A stretch of DNA of 64,000 nt from Antedon mediterranea (GCF_964355755.1 NC_092679.1:15428932-15492931); one strand, 5' to 3'. Shown: positions 22,872-34,152, counted from the first letter of the stretch. The notes: generated by a model not told the origin, from the letters alone. Numbers and translations are program-made.

Positions 22872-24459
22872 TACAATGAAGAATGCAATTTCTTCTTTTA
22901 ACCATGAAGCAACTGAAGTACTCAAGACAGCTCAGAAAGTTAAAAAGAAATTGGAGAAAACATTTCATTCAATTACCGCAAGTGTCACATACTTTAAAGA
23001 CCAGGTAGATTTATGTAGAAAAGCTATTAAAGTTCAAGAGAAGAAAATTATTCAAGCCGTTCAAGCAAAAACTAGGAATTTAATTTTGCAACTTGACGAA
23101 ATTCAAACAACAATGGAAGAGGGTGTCAAAGATCAATTTGAAGACTTAGACAGAGAAAGAGATAAGGTAAATGAAGGAATTACATCAGTCAATTCAATAT
23201 TAAACAAACCACAAGAATTTCAAACTATTGTAAAGTATAAGGCAAGTATCACTCCTGTTGAAGATAAGGTTGATAGTGTTTGTCAATCATTTCATGCAAG
23301 AACAACTGTACCAAATTTTTGTCCATCTAAACCTCTAACTGATTTGATAAACAAGGACAATATTGGAAAAATAACAGTTCACAGTCTTTATAAGGTTGCA
23401 GAATCAGACCAACAGTTTGCAGTAACAGAGGGGCAAACATTTGAAGTAACAGTATCACGTCTCATACTGTGTCCAGACATTCAATTAACTGCAGTTCTGA
23501 CATCCAAATCTGGTCAAGAATCTATCACCGAGATCAAACATCTGGGAAATGGAGAGTACAGAATAATAGGTAGATGTGATAGGGAAGGTGATTGGCAGAT
23601 GAAGATCATGGCTAAAGATGTAGAGATTAAAGGATCTCCAGTAAATGTCACCGTGGAACCTTCTGGACTTGTGGAAACCATTGATAACATTGGACAGTAT
23701 AAAGAAAATGAAAAGTGCAAACCTGTTGTGGATGTTGCACTAGACAAAGATGGATGTATATTAGTATCAAGTGATAGTAAAGAGGTATTAAAATTTGAAC
23801 AATCAGGTTTATTTAAAGATAAACAAGACATGACACAAAATGTACGTACAATGCATCATATGAGTGATGGTAGAATGGTGTTTAGTGACAACAACAAATC
23901 CGTTATATTATGTGATGATCAGTTTCAAGAAATTCGCAGATTTGGTAATGAAACATTTTTTAAAGAACCACTTGGCTTGACAGTAAACAAGGACAATGTC
24001 TTGTATGTCGCGGATTGTAAAGCTCACTGTGTTTATAAATTTAATATTAATAATGGTGATCTGTTAGGAAAGATTGGTTCTGAAGAAATCAGAATGAAAG
24101 GACCGCATCATATAACTTTAACTAAAGATGGCAATCTGGTTGTTTGTGATACAAAAAATCACAGAGTTCTCATTTTTGGTGAAAATGACAAGATAACAAG
24201 AATAATAGAAGACCCACTAAGGTTTTCCAATCCATATGGTGTAGCAGCAGATTATGAGGACAACATTATAATATCAAGTAATCATGAACTACAATTGTTT
24301 AATAAACATGGTGATTTTATCAAGCAAATAGGTTCCCAGAAATCATATTTTTGGTCAGATTTATGTCATCCTAAAGGCATCTGTGTAATCTCAAAACATC
24401 CAAGAAAGGTAGCAGTAGCCAATGTTGGATCAAACAATATTAAAATATTTAACTACTGA
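22765..24459 (+). CDS. TRIM-like protein: B-box, coiled coil, filamin, NHL (copy D, intact)
   Basis: An open frame of 564 residues. The ATG follows TTTTAACAG and corresponds to the internal Met just before the first B-box Cys of copy A, so the usual first eight residues are absent. The B-box (CCSH, CLTC, CREC, QQNH) is followed by a coiled coil at about 40-185. The filamin repeat lies at about 215-310 and includes an insertion (LILCPDIQ) relative to the paralogues. NHL repeats run to the end. It is the most diverged full-length member. Two extra acceptors with truncated B-box starts lie upstream in the triplicated unit, and splicing into those would give short frames ending after HEIV. No RING. 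Confidence 0.88.
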   Translation: MCCSHNQPLDFFCLTCKTAVCRECEHFLHQQNHEIVTMKNAISSFNHEATEVLKTAQKVKKKLEKTFHSITASVTYFKDQVDLCRKAIKVQEKKIIQAVQAKTRNLILQLDEIQTTMEEGVKDQFEDLDRERDKVNEGITSVNSILNKPQEFQTIVKYKASITPVEDKVDSVCQSFHARTTVPNFCPSKPLTDLINKDNIGKITVHSLYKVAESDQQFAVTEGQTFEVTVSRLILCPDIQLTAVLTSKSGQESITEIKHLGNGEYRIIGRCDREGDWQMKIMAKDVEIKGSPVNVTVEPSGLVETIDNIGQYKENEKCKPVVDVALDKDGCILVSSDSKEVLKFEQSGLFKDKQDMTQNVRTMHHMSDGRMVFSDNNKSVILCDDQFQEIRRFGNETFFKEPLGLTVNKDNVLYVADCKAHCVYKFNINNGDLLGKIGSEEIRMKGPHHITLTKDGNLVVCDTKNHRVLIFGENDKITRIIEDPLRFSNPYGVAADYEDNIIISSNHELQLFNKHGDFIKQIGSQKSYFWSDLCHPKGICVISKHPRKVAVANVGSNNIKIFNY

Positions 24460-25316
24460 AATATCCTGTAGTTCCCCATGGCACCTATGGATTAATTATG
24501 GGAAGTCCCATACAGATATGTACTATTTTTTTCTTCTACATAATAGGATATAGAATAAAAATATTCAGAAAGTTCATCTTGTAAAAAGAGAACAGCCCCA
24601 TCAAACAGCCACAAATTTTCTGGAAATTTGATTTAGTGGAAAGAGTCACACAGTATTCCTATGGCATATACTGTCCTAAACATTTAACATTTTTTAAATA
24701 ATCAGGTGTGTAAGAAAGCCTATTCTATCTAAACGTGAAAATGGAGAGGGTTTGATCCAACCACTTGGAACAAACAAACTTTGGTAATCCAATCAATTAA
24801 AAAAATAATTCTTGCCTTATTTTTCATTATGCTGATACCGTTGATTCAACATTTTTTAATATTATGCTGTATTGGTAATTACATACCTCAAATTTAACAT
24901 TTATAGCTAATATCTTGATATCCAGTCATGTACATATATAGCTTTGTCTGATTTTTTAATTATTTATTTCAACATAATTTTGTCAATACAGTATCATTAT
25001 CAAATCATAATTACCATAATAGTATTTTAATTTTTGTAAAATCATATTGTTATCATGAGTTATTACTATGACAGTTTCATTTTAATAATTTGCATTCATT
25101 GATATTATTACTCTTCTAGTTTGCTACGGTTATCTTTGGAATTATAGATTATCATTTTAAAGAAAATAAAGTACCTAATGCTGTAAATATTGTACTATTG
25201 TTTAAAATTACATTAATAATAAATACATTTAGTGCTTAAGTTTTGAAGAAAATATATATTATAATATTCCATTATGAAAAAACACTGCTAGGAAATGGTT
25301 TATTACAGTACTACTT
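24460..25316. other. AT-rich spacer after copy D
   Basis: No gene or defined element recognised. AATAAAA at about 24554 could be a polyadenylation signal for copy D. Confidence 0.5.
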
Positions 25317-25677
25317 CGAGTGAGTACTCAACCTTAGAGGGAGTACTCAACCTTAGAGGGAGTACTCAACCTTAGAGGGAGTACTCAACCTTAGAGTGAG
25401 TACTCAACCTTAGAGTGAGTACTCAACCTTAGAGTGAGTACTCAACCTTAGAGTGAGTACTCAACCTTAGAGTGAGTACTCAACCTTAGAGTGAGTACTC
25501 AACCTTAGAGTGAGTACTCAACCTTAGAGGGAGTACTCAACCTTAGAGGGAGTACTCAACCTTAGAGGGAGTACTCAACCTTAGAGGGAGTACTCAACCT
25601 TAGAGGGAGTACTCAACCTTAGAGGGAGTACTCAACCTTAGAGGGAGTACTCAACCTTAGAGGGAGTACTCAACCTT
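25317..25677. repeat. 19-bp minisatellite, 19 copies in variant blocks
   Basis: The unit GAGGGAGTACTCAACCTTA alternates with a GAGTGAG variant. By eye the order is one T-type, three G-type, seven T-type and eight G-type copies, with the rest of each unit invariant. Confidence 0.96.
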
Positions 25678-25689
25678 TGGGCAAAATGT

Positions 25690-25865
25690 ACAAAATAGAT
25701 CAAAATCTATACTCGTTTTGTAGTTAAGATTATGACTGGTGAAATTCGTCAACACGAATACGCTTTACAAATATGAAATGGGGATCAGCTCAAAAGTTTC
25801 ACAAATGTGTGACGTATCCGTTTTTGTTATCGTATTCGTAAGGTTGCGAAACCTCCCTATTAATA
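25690..25865 (-). mobile_element. Terminal half of a TA-flanked inverted-repeat transposon
   Basis: The complement of this segment matches the left part of the element at 55091-55593, ending in GCGAAACCTCCC then TA. Only one terminus is present here. Confidence 0.6.
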
Positions 25866-26103
25866 GGAAAAGCAGAATGGTTAATAAGGAAATAAAAACT
25901 TAGTTGTTTGTAAAGTAATTAAGGCCAAAAAAGGATGAGATGTAAGTAGGAAACATTACTTAGATAAAGAAGCTTCTATATGAAATTGTAGTTAAATTTA
26001 GAATAGGTATTAAAGAAAATATTTAAGTTTTCATGTATGGTAAAATAATTTGGTTGTTTTTAAAAGTTTGTATAAATTTCTATCATTAAAACTTCTGTAA
26101 AAA

Positions 26104-26700
26104 CCAGTGGCGGATCTAGGAGGGGTGAATAGGGTGGCTAGCCACCCCCCTTAATTCTCAAAAAAAAGAAAAAAAAAGATGTATTCCTAATCGCGATTGA
26201 CCGTCGCTAGACGTGGATTAATCTTTTAATTAAGAAGAGTAGGCCTAGCTAGGCCCTACTTACTAGAGCTAGGGTTAGCATTAATAGTTGTGTGTAAATA
26301 GGCCTACACAGTGAAAGAGCTAAGAGTTCAATTACTATTATGAATTCAAGAGTTTAAAAAGAAAACACGATTTACAATCTTCGGAAAATACCCATTTTCA
26401 AAACACACCGTCACACGCACTCCAAAAACTACCAGCGTCACGTTGTCTAGCTCGCTCCTCGTGTGAATGCTGACGTCATCACTCTCCAAAATACACCATT
26501 TTCCATTGCAGTTAATTTCCGCCGCCCTGGTCCGTGTGTGAAAGCATTAGCGGCGTGGTATATTTACACCCCTGAGTGGAGTGCAATATTGGGAACTTTT
26601 TTCTCGCGCATGAAAGTTTTTTTGTATAATATTATGGTATGCAGTATAAACGATAAAAATAAACGAGAAACATGGTGTTCTTTTATTATTTTATAGGCAT
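26104..26700. mobile_element. Probable DNA-transposon fragment with CAGTGGCGGATC terminus
   Basis: CAGTGGCGGATCTAGGAGGG at about 26105 resembles termini of hAT-like elements. Just inside is the perfect palindrome GGGTGGCTAGCCACCC. The opposite terminus was not found and no transposase is readable, so the class and the right boundary are uncertain. Confidence 0.35.
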
Positions 26701-26794
26701 AAAATAAACATAAAATGTCTTGTATGTACACGGGACGGACGAAAAAAGTATGTGGCGTATTTGGCATTTTTTGATTTGTGTTATACATTACACA

Positions 26795-27660
26795 TTTGTG
26801 AAACTTTTGAGCTGATTCCCATTTCTTATTTGTAAAGCGTATTCGTGTTGACGAATTTCATCAGTCATATTCGTAAATACAAAACGAGTATAGTTTTTAT
26901 CTAATTTGCACATTTTGCCAGGTCAATTTTGATAAATAGCAGTTTTTAAAGTCCTCACTCGCTTTGATGTTACGCTAGGCCTAGGCAGACAAGCACTAAG
27001 CAATACGTACCTGCGCTTCGCTCAAATTTACCGCAGTCATATTTTGGACGACGCCCTCAATATTTCGTTGCCATGCCAAACAGATTTTTACTGGCTTACG
27101 AAAAACAAATACGAGTGCGTAACGTATCCGTTTTTGTTATCGTATTCGTAAGATTGCGAAACCTCCCTATTAAAAAAATATATTTCATGCAACTAATTTG
27201 GTTGTTTTGACAATTTGAATTGATTTTTTTTCACATACCAATCTTGCTTGTATTTTGTATATCAACAATGTATTGTTTTATTTGTATTTTACCCTTGTTA
27301 AGTCATTTATATATTTTTATGTGAATTTTTTTTTCAATAATTTCAAACCATGTACATATTTTACTGTCATATTTTGGACGACTGGCTTACAAATACGTGT
27401 GCGTGACGTATCCGTTTTCGTTATCGTATTAGTAAGATTGCGAAACCTCCCTATTAAAAAAATATATTTCATGCAACTAATTTGGTTGTTTTGACAATTT
27501 GAATTGATTTTTTATTTTTTTTTTCAATCTTGCTTGTATTTTGTATATCAACAATGTATTGTTTTATTTGTATTTTACCCTTGTTAAGTCATTTTTATAT
27601 TTTTATGTGAATTTTTTTTTCAATAATTTCAAACCATGTACATATTTTACTGTGTTTTAC
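26795..27660 (+). mobile_element. TA-type transposon fragment with duplicated right end
   Basis: From CACATTTGTGAAACTTTTGA to GCGAAACCTCCC this follows the element at 55091-55593 but lacks its left terminus. The right end and about 200 bp of flank are then repeated in tandem (27145-27360 and 27430-27660), both copies carrying the same flank (ATATTTCATGCAACTAATTT). The open frames inside are AT-rich chance frames. Confidence 0.6.
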
Positions 27661-28389
27661 CATGAATAAATGAATACTGATCTTATTAAAATGTACAGAA
27701 GAATTATTACAGATTCTGAAATGAATATACATGCACTGTAAAACAAGCATAGCAAACACATACATTATAGACCATGACACATAGCTGTATGTAATTTTCC
27801 AGAAACTTATTTTGAACAAATCAAATTACATGCAATTGAAGCGATAGAAATCTCATGAGTAAAGCGAAACAAATTAGATATTATTTAAAAGGAGGAAATA
27901 ACGGTAATTTTTTCAGCATAATTTATGCAAGATTGTTCATAATCCAAAAGTATGTGTGTATGCGCCATGAAGTCTAGCAAATTTTGCAAATCGCAAATAC
28001 AATGCAAAAACTGGAACAATCTTGGAACCATCACTGACCAAAATTTGAATGCTCTCAATTTTCACTTTTTAATTAATTTGTTTCCTTTGTTTGTATGGAA
28101 ATTCTGCCTTATCACAACTCTATTACATTAAACTAATCCTCCTTCAAATTGGCTAACTTAATATTTGGTGGTATCATTTTAATGTCTTGTACATGAATTT
28201 AAATTGACGTTTAAAAAAAGACAATGCAAAACGAGAGAATATGGGTTAGAGAGAAATTGCTTTTTTTAAATACTATGTTTCAATGAGTGGAACTAAAAAC
28301 AGTATAAGTATAAATAAGCAATAGATTATACTGTACATGCATCTCTCCTAAATGTCAAATCATGTCAGTGTTTCCAATTTAGGTACTCT
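27661..28389. other. AT-rich spacer
   Basis: No gene or defined repeat recognised here. Confidence 0.4.
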
Positions 28390-28589
28390 TGTTGAACCCA
28401 CAAATGTGAAAATTAGCTTATCAATCAATTAATTGAATCAAACAATCTACTTTTATTTCAGAACAAAGTCCATGGCTTACTGAGTATAAGTAATTTTAGA
28501 CTAAAATATAGTACTTTGCATATTCTGGTGTAGGGGCGTTACTCCTTAACCACACAAGTAGCAATAGTATAATGACCTTGTAGTATAGT

Positions 28590-28967
28590 GCGCAAACAAT
28601 ATTGAACATCGACTTGGAACTAAACGTACATAACAGTAAGCCAACGAGTTAACAACCACACACTACACTACACTTGATCTTGAAGTATCTTGCACCCGCG
28701 CATCAAGTAACAAATATCGTCTTGAACTATTACGTACATTAAACCAACGAGTTAACAACTACACACTACACTACACTTGATCTTGAAGTATCGTGCACCC
28801 GCGCATCAAGTAACAAATATCGTCTTGAACTATTACGTACATTAAACCAACGAGTTAACAACTACACACTACACTACACTTGATCTTGAAGTATCGTGCA
28901 CCCGCGCATCAAGTAACAAATATCGTCTTGAACTATTACGTACATTAAACCAACGAGTTAACAATGC
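28590..28967. repeat. 103-bp tandem repeat, about 3.6 copies
   Basis: The AAACCAACGAGTTAACAACT phase points at 28638, 28741, 28844 and 28947 are exactly 103 bp apart. Units contain GTGCACCCGCGCATCAAG and are almost identical except the first. Confidence 0.93.
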
Positions 28968-29094
28968 AAATATCGCACGCACGAGCAGCAAAATAGTAAT
29001 AATCCAACGCGTTTGTTCGTGAATACACAAGTTTTGAAACATCTCAATATAATCATGAATATATAATAAAATTGTTTGAGTCTAGCACTAAATT

Positions 29095-29225
29095 TGACTC
29101 TTTTTTTACATTTGTGGTTGTTTTCACATTTGTGGGTGATGAGTTTTCACATTTGTGGTCGTTTTCACATTTTTGAGTGATACGTTTTCACATTTTTGGG
29201 CGTTTTCACATTTGTGGGTTCAACA
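29095..29225. repeat. Short repeats of GTTTTCACATTTGTGG
   Basis: Six to seven imperfect copies with alternating spacers (GTGATGA, TCG, AGTGATAC, GCG) run into the right terminal inverted repeat of the 836-bp element. Subterminal repeats of this kind are often transposase-binding sites; that role is inference. Confidence 0.8.
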
Positions 29226-29849
29226 GCTCTCCCCTCTGTCCACCACAGTGGCTGCGTGAACTAGGACAACTGGGGTAACCCCTACTCATCTATTCAATAA
29301 TTCTGATGTACTTTAAAAGCTGCATAATCTGAATGATCATGTTTGTCTTCCTGATCATAATTTGCCATTACAAACCGAAACTACAAATTTTAATCATTCA
29401 AGGAATACTATACCATGGAGGTATACCTCCATGCTTATACATCCACCTGATACTGTACTTCAGGATTGACATTCATGAAAGAAAGGGTATAGGGATAATT
29501 GAGTTTTATAGCTTCATTTTAACTTATTTGTAAAGTTAAGTATTGTCCCCTGAAAAAAATAATTCTTTAAAAAAATTCTTGTTGAAATATGCCATTTGAA
29601 TGTCACACAATAGTTGTAATTGTAATTTAAAGCTAAAAATAAAAATTTTAAATGTTATCAAATAATATTTTGTTTTTGGTATTTCATTAGACACTAAACA
29701 CAATAACATTACAAAGCGAAAAAGTTAATAATTTTTCTACAAAACTACATGCAATGAAATCTGATAGTCACATAAAAAAAGATAAGATATTGTTTTACAA
29801 AAAAGAAGGAAATATTGATTTCCTTTACAGTTAAACCACACCCAATTGT
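29226..29849. other. Spacer, AT-rich
   Basis: TGGGGTAACCCCTACTCATC at about 29269 resembles the outer end of the SINE at 30045-30235. Nothing else recognised. Confidence 0.4.
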
Positions 29850-29925
29850 ACCAGGTTATAAGAGGCTGTATCCATAAACAGCTAACTCTTTATTCAAAAC
29901 TTTGCCAAGAAAAGGTCTTATAAAA
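29850..29925 (+). promoter_or_regulatory. Candidate promoter/first exon upstream of TRIM-like copy E
   Basis: CCAGGTTATAAGAGG then CATAAACAGCTAACTC resembles segments near 13490 and 34083. It ends with TTATAAAA before GTAAGT at 29926. The next family-type acceptor is TTTTCTAG at 31228. Evidence is positional and by similarity only. Confidence 0.35.
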
Positions 29926-30044
29926 GTAAGTACAAATTTAGTTTTTGTATATTTGTTTTTGTATATTGTTTATTTTATACCTTTAGGTAAAGGATTACTC
30001 ATAGTAAATTAATCACTGTCCTAATGTATGTGGTAATCCCTTGA

Positions 30045-30235
30045 TATATGGGCTATTTTTTGAACCACTGCTGTAACCCCCTACTCATCTTGAATGATGA
30101 ACTGGGTGCACACAGGTTGTTTTATAGACTTATTCCACCACCAGAACAAAGAGCAAGTCAGCCTCAAACCATTGCCGATATTGTTGGCTCGTTAGGTACA
30201 GTAAACGGCGCCCCTGCCTTAACTACTCGGCCATT
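30045..30235 (-). mobile_element. tRNA-derived SINE (antisense)
   Basis: On the minus strand an A-box-like TGGCCGAGTAGTTAAGG is followed by a B-box-like GGTTTGAGGC, resembling the type II tRNA (Ser/Leu) layout, and then a non-tRNA body. The plus-strand open frame across it is incidental. Confidence 0.6.
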
Positions 30236-30369
30236 TAAGATATATATATATAAAATGCGTATATTTAAAATATATTATTATTTCATATTTTAACTAATAT
30301 TAACACTAATACTTTAATATTTTTTAATTACTAACTACCAACATTCGGTTGCCCAAAAGTATTACATGT

Positions 30370-31125
30370 TCAGTTTTTAGTCACGTGGACGCGACTCTAT
30401 AGTTCACTCGGTCGGTCTGTCTGTCGGTCTGTCTGTCTGTCTGTCGGTCCAGTATCACTATTCATGTTATCACTTTCTGACCTTATCTTGATATCAGTTT
30501 AATCTAGCTAAGTCAATTTTTCACAGTATATTCCTTATGGCCAGGAATCGATGTGGTTATGTTTTCACGGTGCGCAATAAAAAATTACGCGGTCTACGCA
30601 CGATTTAACAAAATCACTTTTGTAATCATATCTTCACAACCATGAATCACAATTAAATAAAATTTGGTACTCATAAATTTCAGGGCATCAATCATCATAT
30701 GGCAATACAATTTCGTGCGTAGCGCATGTAACGCATGCGTACGCGCGCTTAAAATTTTCAAAAATTATTTTCGATGAAATAAGAGTACGTTTCAGGCAAT
30801 TTTAAGCGTTTACAAAATTGCCATGAGTGCGCAGGTTTTTGCGCGCGCACTGAGCGTTAAATGTTGTTGCGCACTCTTTTTGCCCGATTTCTGTTTTCTT
30901 GACTTACTTTTCAACTAGAAATTACATTATACGAACACGTCAAAAGTGACAGGCTACGCACGTGTAAATTAAAAAAATATAAATGTTTTTAAACATTTCA
31001 ACATTTTTAAACATGTTCAGTAATTTCGATCAGTATAGTTCACTATGTCGGTCTGTCTGTTGGTCCGGTATCACTATGCATTGTAGCACGCGACTTAATG
31101 GCTGTTGGCCTTGTTTTATTGGACT
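30370..31125 (+). repeat. GTCGGTCTGTCTGT-bearing interspersed repeat, two partial copies
   Basis: Two segments (about 30375-30500 and 31030-31120) share CTATAGTTCAC, a GGTCTGTCTGT microsatellite core and GGTATCACTATGC; a third copy is on the minus strand at about 53440-53570. In that copy GTCGCGTCCACGCGAC forms a palindrome. Between the two plus-strand copies is GC-rich sequence with many GCGCGC steps. The element type is not identified. Confidence 0.6.
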
Positions 31126-31227
31126 GCACTTTGCAATGTAAATGTATTTATGGTATTCTCCAGTAACATTACATTGTTTGGGCATAACAGATATTGACTA
31201 AAATATGGTATACCAATTTATTTTCTA

Positions 31228-32908
31228 GTGGCATCTAACCAGGAGGTACAGATGTGTTCTACTCATAATCTAGAATTAGAGTTCTTCTGTTCAACTTGCA
31301 AGAAAGCTGCTTGCACAGAATGTGAGCATTTTCTGAATTGTCAGCAAAAACATAAAATGATTAAAATGAAGTATGCTATTGATAATTTTAACCAAGAGGC
31401 AACTGAAGTACTTAAAATAGCTGAAGAAGTTAAAAAGGATTTGGATGAAACCTTTTATTTGATTTCTGAACGTTCATCTCACTTCAAAGACCAAGCAGAG
31501 TTATGCAGAAAAGCTATTGAGGTTCAGGAGAAAAAACTTATCAAAGCGTTGAAAGAAAAAAGTAAGAGATTAATTTTGGAAATTGAAGAAAAGGAGACAA
31601 AAATGGAGGAGGGCACCACTGGTCAATTTAAAGATCTTGATGCAAAGAGAGCTCAGGTGAATGATGAAATTAAATCAGTCAAATTGATACTAAACAAACC
31701 AGTTGAAGCTAACACTCTTGCAAACTCCAAGACAAATACCATTGATATTAAAGATAAGGTTTGTGGTATTCATCAATCACTTCATGAAAGATGTATTGCA
31801 CCTAATTTTATCCCATCTACACATATAAATGATTTGATAAATCAAGATGGCATCGGTAAAGTTTCAATTGTTAATACAAATTACACAATTGCAGAATCAG
31901 ACAAACAATTTACTGTCATAAAGCAACGTGGATTTGAACTTAAAGTATCAAGTTTCAAAGAGGGCGTGATTACAGCTGTTTTCATTCCTGAATATGGTAA
32001 AAAATATGCCTCAATGATCAAACATAGGGGAAGGGGAGAGGAAAATATACCATGTAGATGTGATATTGAAGGTGATTGGCAGATAAAGGTAATGGCTGGA
32101 GATCATCAGGTTAAAGGATCTCCAGTGAATATCAAGGTGGAACCTCTTGGACTTGTGCATACCATTGATAACATTGCACAGACAGTATAAAGAGCATCAA
32201 AATGAGTATAAGGTCATGGATGTTGCAGTAGACAGGGATGGATGTATATTAGTATCAAGTGAGAGCAAAGAGATATTGAAGTTCGACCAATCAGGTAAAT
32301 TTAAAGGCAAAAAAGAGATGAGGCAAACTGTAAGGACAATGCATCAGATGAGTGATGGTAGAATGGTATTCACTGATGATACAACTTGTGTTACATTATG
32401 TGATGACAAGTTTCAAGAAATTCGCAAAGTTGGTGAAGGAACATTACAATATCCATTTGGCTTGACAGTTAACAAGGAAAATGGAGTCTTGTATGTATCT
32501 GATTGTAATGCTGATTGTGTTTACAAGTTTGGTTCAGAAAAAATTAAAATGGAAGAACCATGTCATATAACCTTGACTAAAGATGGCCATCTCATTGTCT
32601 GTGCCTATTACAATGACAGAGTATTAATTTTTGATGAAAATGAAAAAATAGCAAGAGAAATCAAAGGAACATTTACGATTATGGCACCTTTTGGTGTGGC
32701 AGTGGATAAAGAGGAAAACATTATAATATCAGATGATGGTGCAATAAAATTGTTTGATAAAAATGGTTGTTCTAAGAAGGGCACCTACATTTATAGAAAG
32801 TTAAGTTGGAATCGGGCCCGTCAAAGCATTTGTATAATCTCAAACAGACCACGAAAGATAGCAGTGTCTGACATCGTATCAAAAGATGTTAAAATAATTA
32901 ACTATTAA
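31228..32908 (+). pseudogene. TRIM-like copy E, start codon lost and frameshifted
   Basis: The acceptor TTTTCTAG is followed by TGGCATCT, where the paralogues have ATGGCTTC/ATGGCATC, so the A of the start codon is missing. Translation could still begin at the internal ATG at 31252, which matches the start of copy D. B-box, coiled coil and filamin are open to 32190. A four-base ACAG duplication (32178-32185) then shifts the frame. The NHL part is open from about 32147 to 32908 in the next frame and lacks a segment (NINNGDLLGKI in the paralogues). At best it makes a B-box/coiled-coil/filamin protein of about 312 residues without a propeller. Confidence 0.85.
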
Positions 32909-33107
32909 ATGAGTCTAATCTATTTCTTGCTGGACTCAATATAGATACACTGAACTCCTTCACGTCCCTCCCATTCTTCAAATCATTTTAGACAAATGTG
33001 TACACTGGTTTTAGTTTAATGCCAGGGTAGCATTTTTGCACAAAGTTGTTGGTCAAAACCGAGAGAAAATACAGAACAAAAACAAAGGAACAGTCTGTGA
33101 TTAACAC

Positions 33108-33178
33108 CTCGCTAACAAGATGCAGAGATCATCTGGTTAAAGGATTGCCAGTAAATGTCTCGGTGGAACCTCTTGGGA
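33108..33178 (+). pseudogene. Fragment of a TRIM-like filamin repeat (copy G)
   Basis: About 70 bp match the end of the filamin repeat of the paralogues (GATCATCTGGTTAAAGGAT then GTGGAACCTCTTGG; peptide KGLPVNVSVEPLG). The flanking parts of the gene are absent. Confidence 0.7.
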
Positions 33179-33240
33179 CTTATATAGACTTTTTCTCATT
33201 CTCACAGATTTCCTCATCTTTATCGTTTCAAATTAATTAA

Positions 33241-33440
33241 TTAAATTTTAGTATATCACCGGGCGGTTTAGAATTAATGTTCTTTGCCTCTTGTGTGCAC
33301 TGATGAAGGGCTAGTGTTGCCCGAAAGCTCTGCTAACTTTTCTGGCTGTTTACTTTATCGTTTTGATTTAGCTTTTCGCTTTTTATTTTTGTATCTCCAT
33401 TGAGATCCAGCCACTGATACCCACAGCATTGTAATTTTTT
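33241..33440 (+). mobile_element. Probable Penelope-like element tail with a hammerhead-like core
   Basis: CTGATGA (33300-33306) is followed by a stem of GGGC (33308-33311) and GCCC (33319-33322) around TAGTGTT, then GAAA (33323-33326). CTGATGA-stem-GAAA is the conserved core of the hammerhead ribozyme, and Penelope-like retroelements are known to carry hammerheads. Stem III and the cleavage site are not clean here, so this is a decayed or partial copy if the call is right. No reverse transcriptase coding is adjacent. Confidence 0.4.
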
Positions 33441-34079
33441 CAGTAATTTGCCTTTGGATTTATATATATATATATATATAAATCAATGATGTTGCGTAGC
33501 ACTGTGTAAATTATATATAAATCATACTGTAAATTATAGAAACAGTGCTCTTTTTTCATACAACTAAAAAATAGTATTTTTCTTTTCTTTCTTTGAATAA
33601 ACATTCTAAGGCACATAAAAGGTTGATAATTTATTTACCAGTTTTTAAATCACTACGCAGATAGGAAGCACAGCAAACATACACCTCCAGTCAAATTATA
33701 ACAATGATAAATTTTATATTTCATAACATGACATTTTCCGCTCTTAATGCCAATGTATTTGATTGATACTGGTTTAGATTCCTGGCTTACAACCACAATG
33801 AAAAACATCTGCTAAATAAGATTTTTACTGCCGAAATACTACTACAAAAATGTCCATGATGAATACATTTTTTTTCAAACTTGATTTGTAAATGTTTTTA
33901 AATTGCATTTTTTTCTGAAATAGTTGTAGGCAATTTCAAATGGCTTAAACTGTAAAAAAAGGTATAACTGACCGATTTGTCTGAAAGTATTACTACCATG
34001 CAATTTAACCAATTGAAATATGATAAATCAAATAGGTTAATCAACAAGATAAGATTACTGATAGTATTACAAAATTGTA

Positions 34080-34152
34080 GCAGGTTATAACAGAGATTAT
34101 GTCATTAGCTCTTGTTTACTATTTGGAGAACAATGTATTCAGCAAATGTACA
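34080..34152 (+). promoter_or_regulatory. Candidate promoter/first exon of TRIM-like copy F
   Basis: GCAGGTTATAACAGAG resembles segments near 13490 and 29852. The segment ends AATGTACA before GTAAGT at 34153. The downstream acceptor is TATTTTTTAG before the ATG at 34754. Confidence 0.35.

Larger units (their letters stand above)
28390..29225. mobile_element. 836-bp element with 23-bp terminal inverted repeats and internal satellites
   Basis: The left end at 28390 reads TGTTGAACCCACAAATGTG and the right end (29203-29225) is its exact complement, extended by AAAA/TTTT. CTCT occurs beside both ends but offset by one base on the right, so the target duplication is unresolved. The interior holds a 103-bp tandem repeat and a short CACATTTGTGG-type repeat near the right end. 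No protein coding is seen; the superfamily is unassigned. Confidence 0.7.

Noticed and set aside
15986-25677. The two minisatellites as CRISPR-like arrays
   Set aside because: Units are contiguous without unique spacers, and the genome is eukaryotic.
30048-30293. An 81-codon plus-strand open frame
   Set aside because: It lies across an antisense tRNA-derived SINE.
31228-31230. GTG as start codon of TRIM-like copy E
   Set aside because: Nuclear genes rarely initiate at GTG; alignment with paralogues shows loss of the A of ATG. The next in-frame ATG is at 31252.
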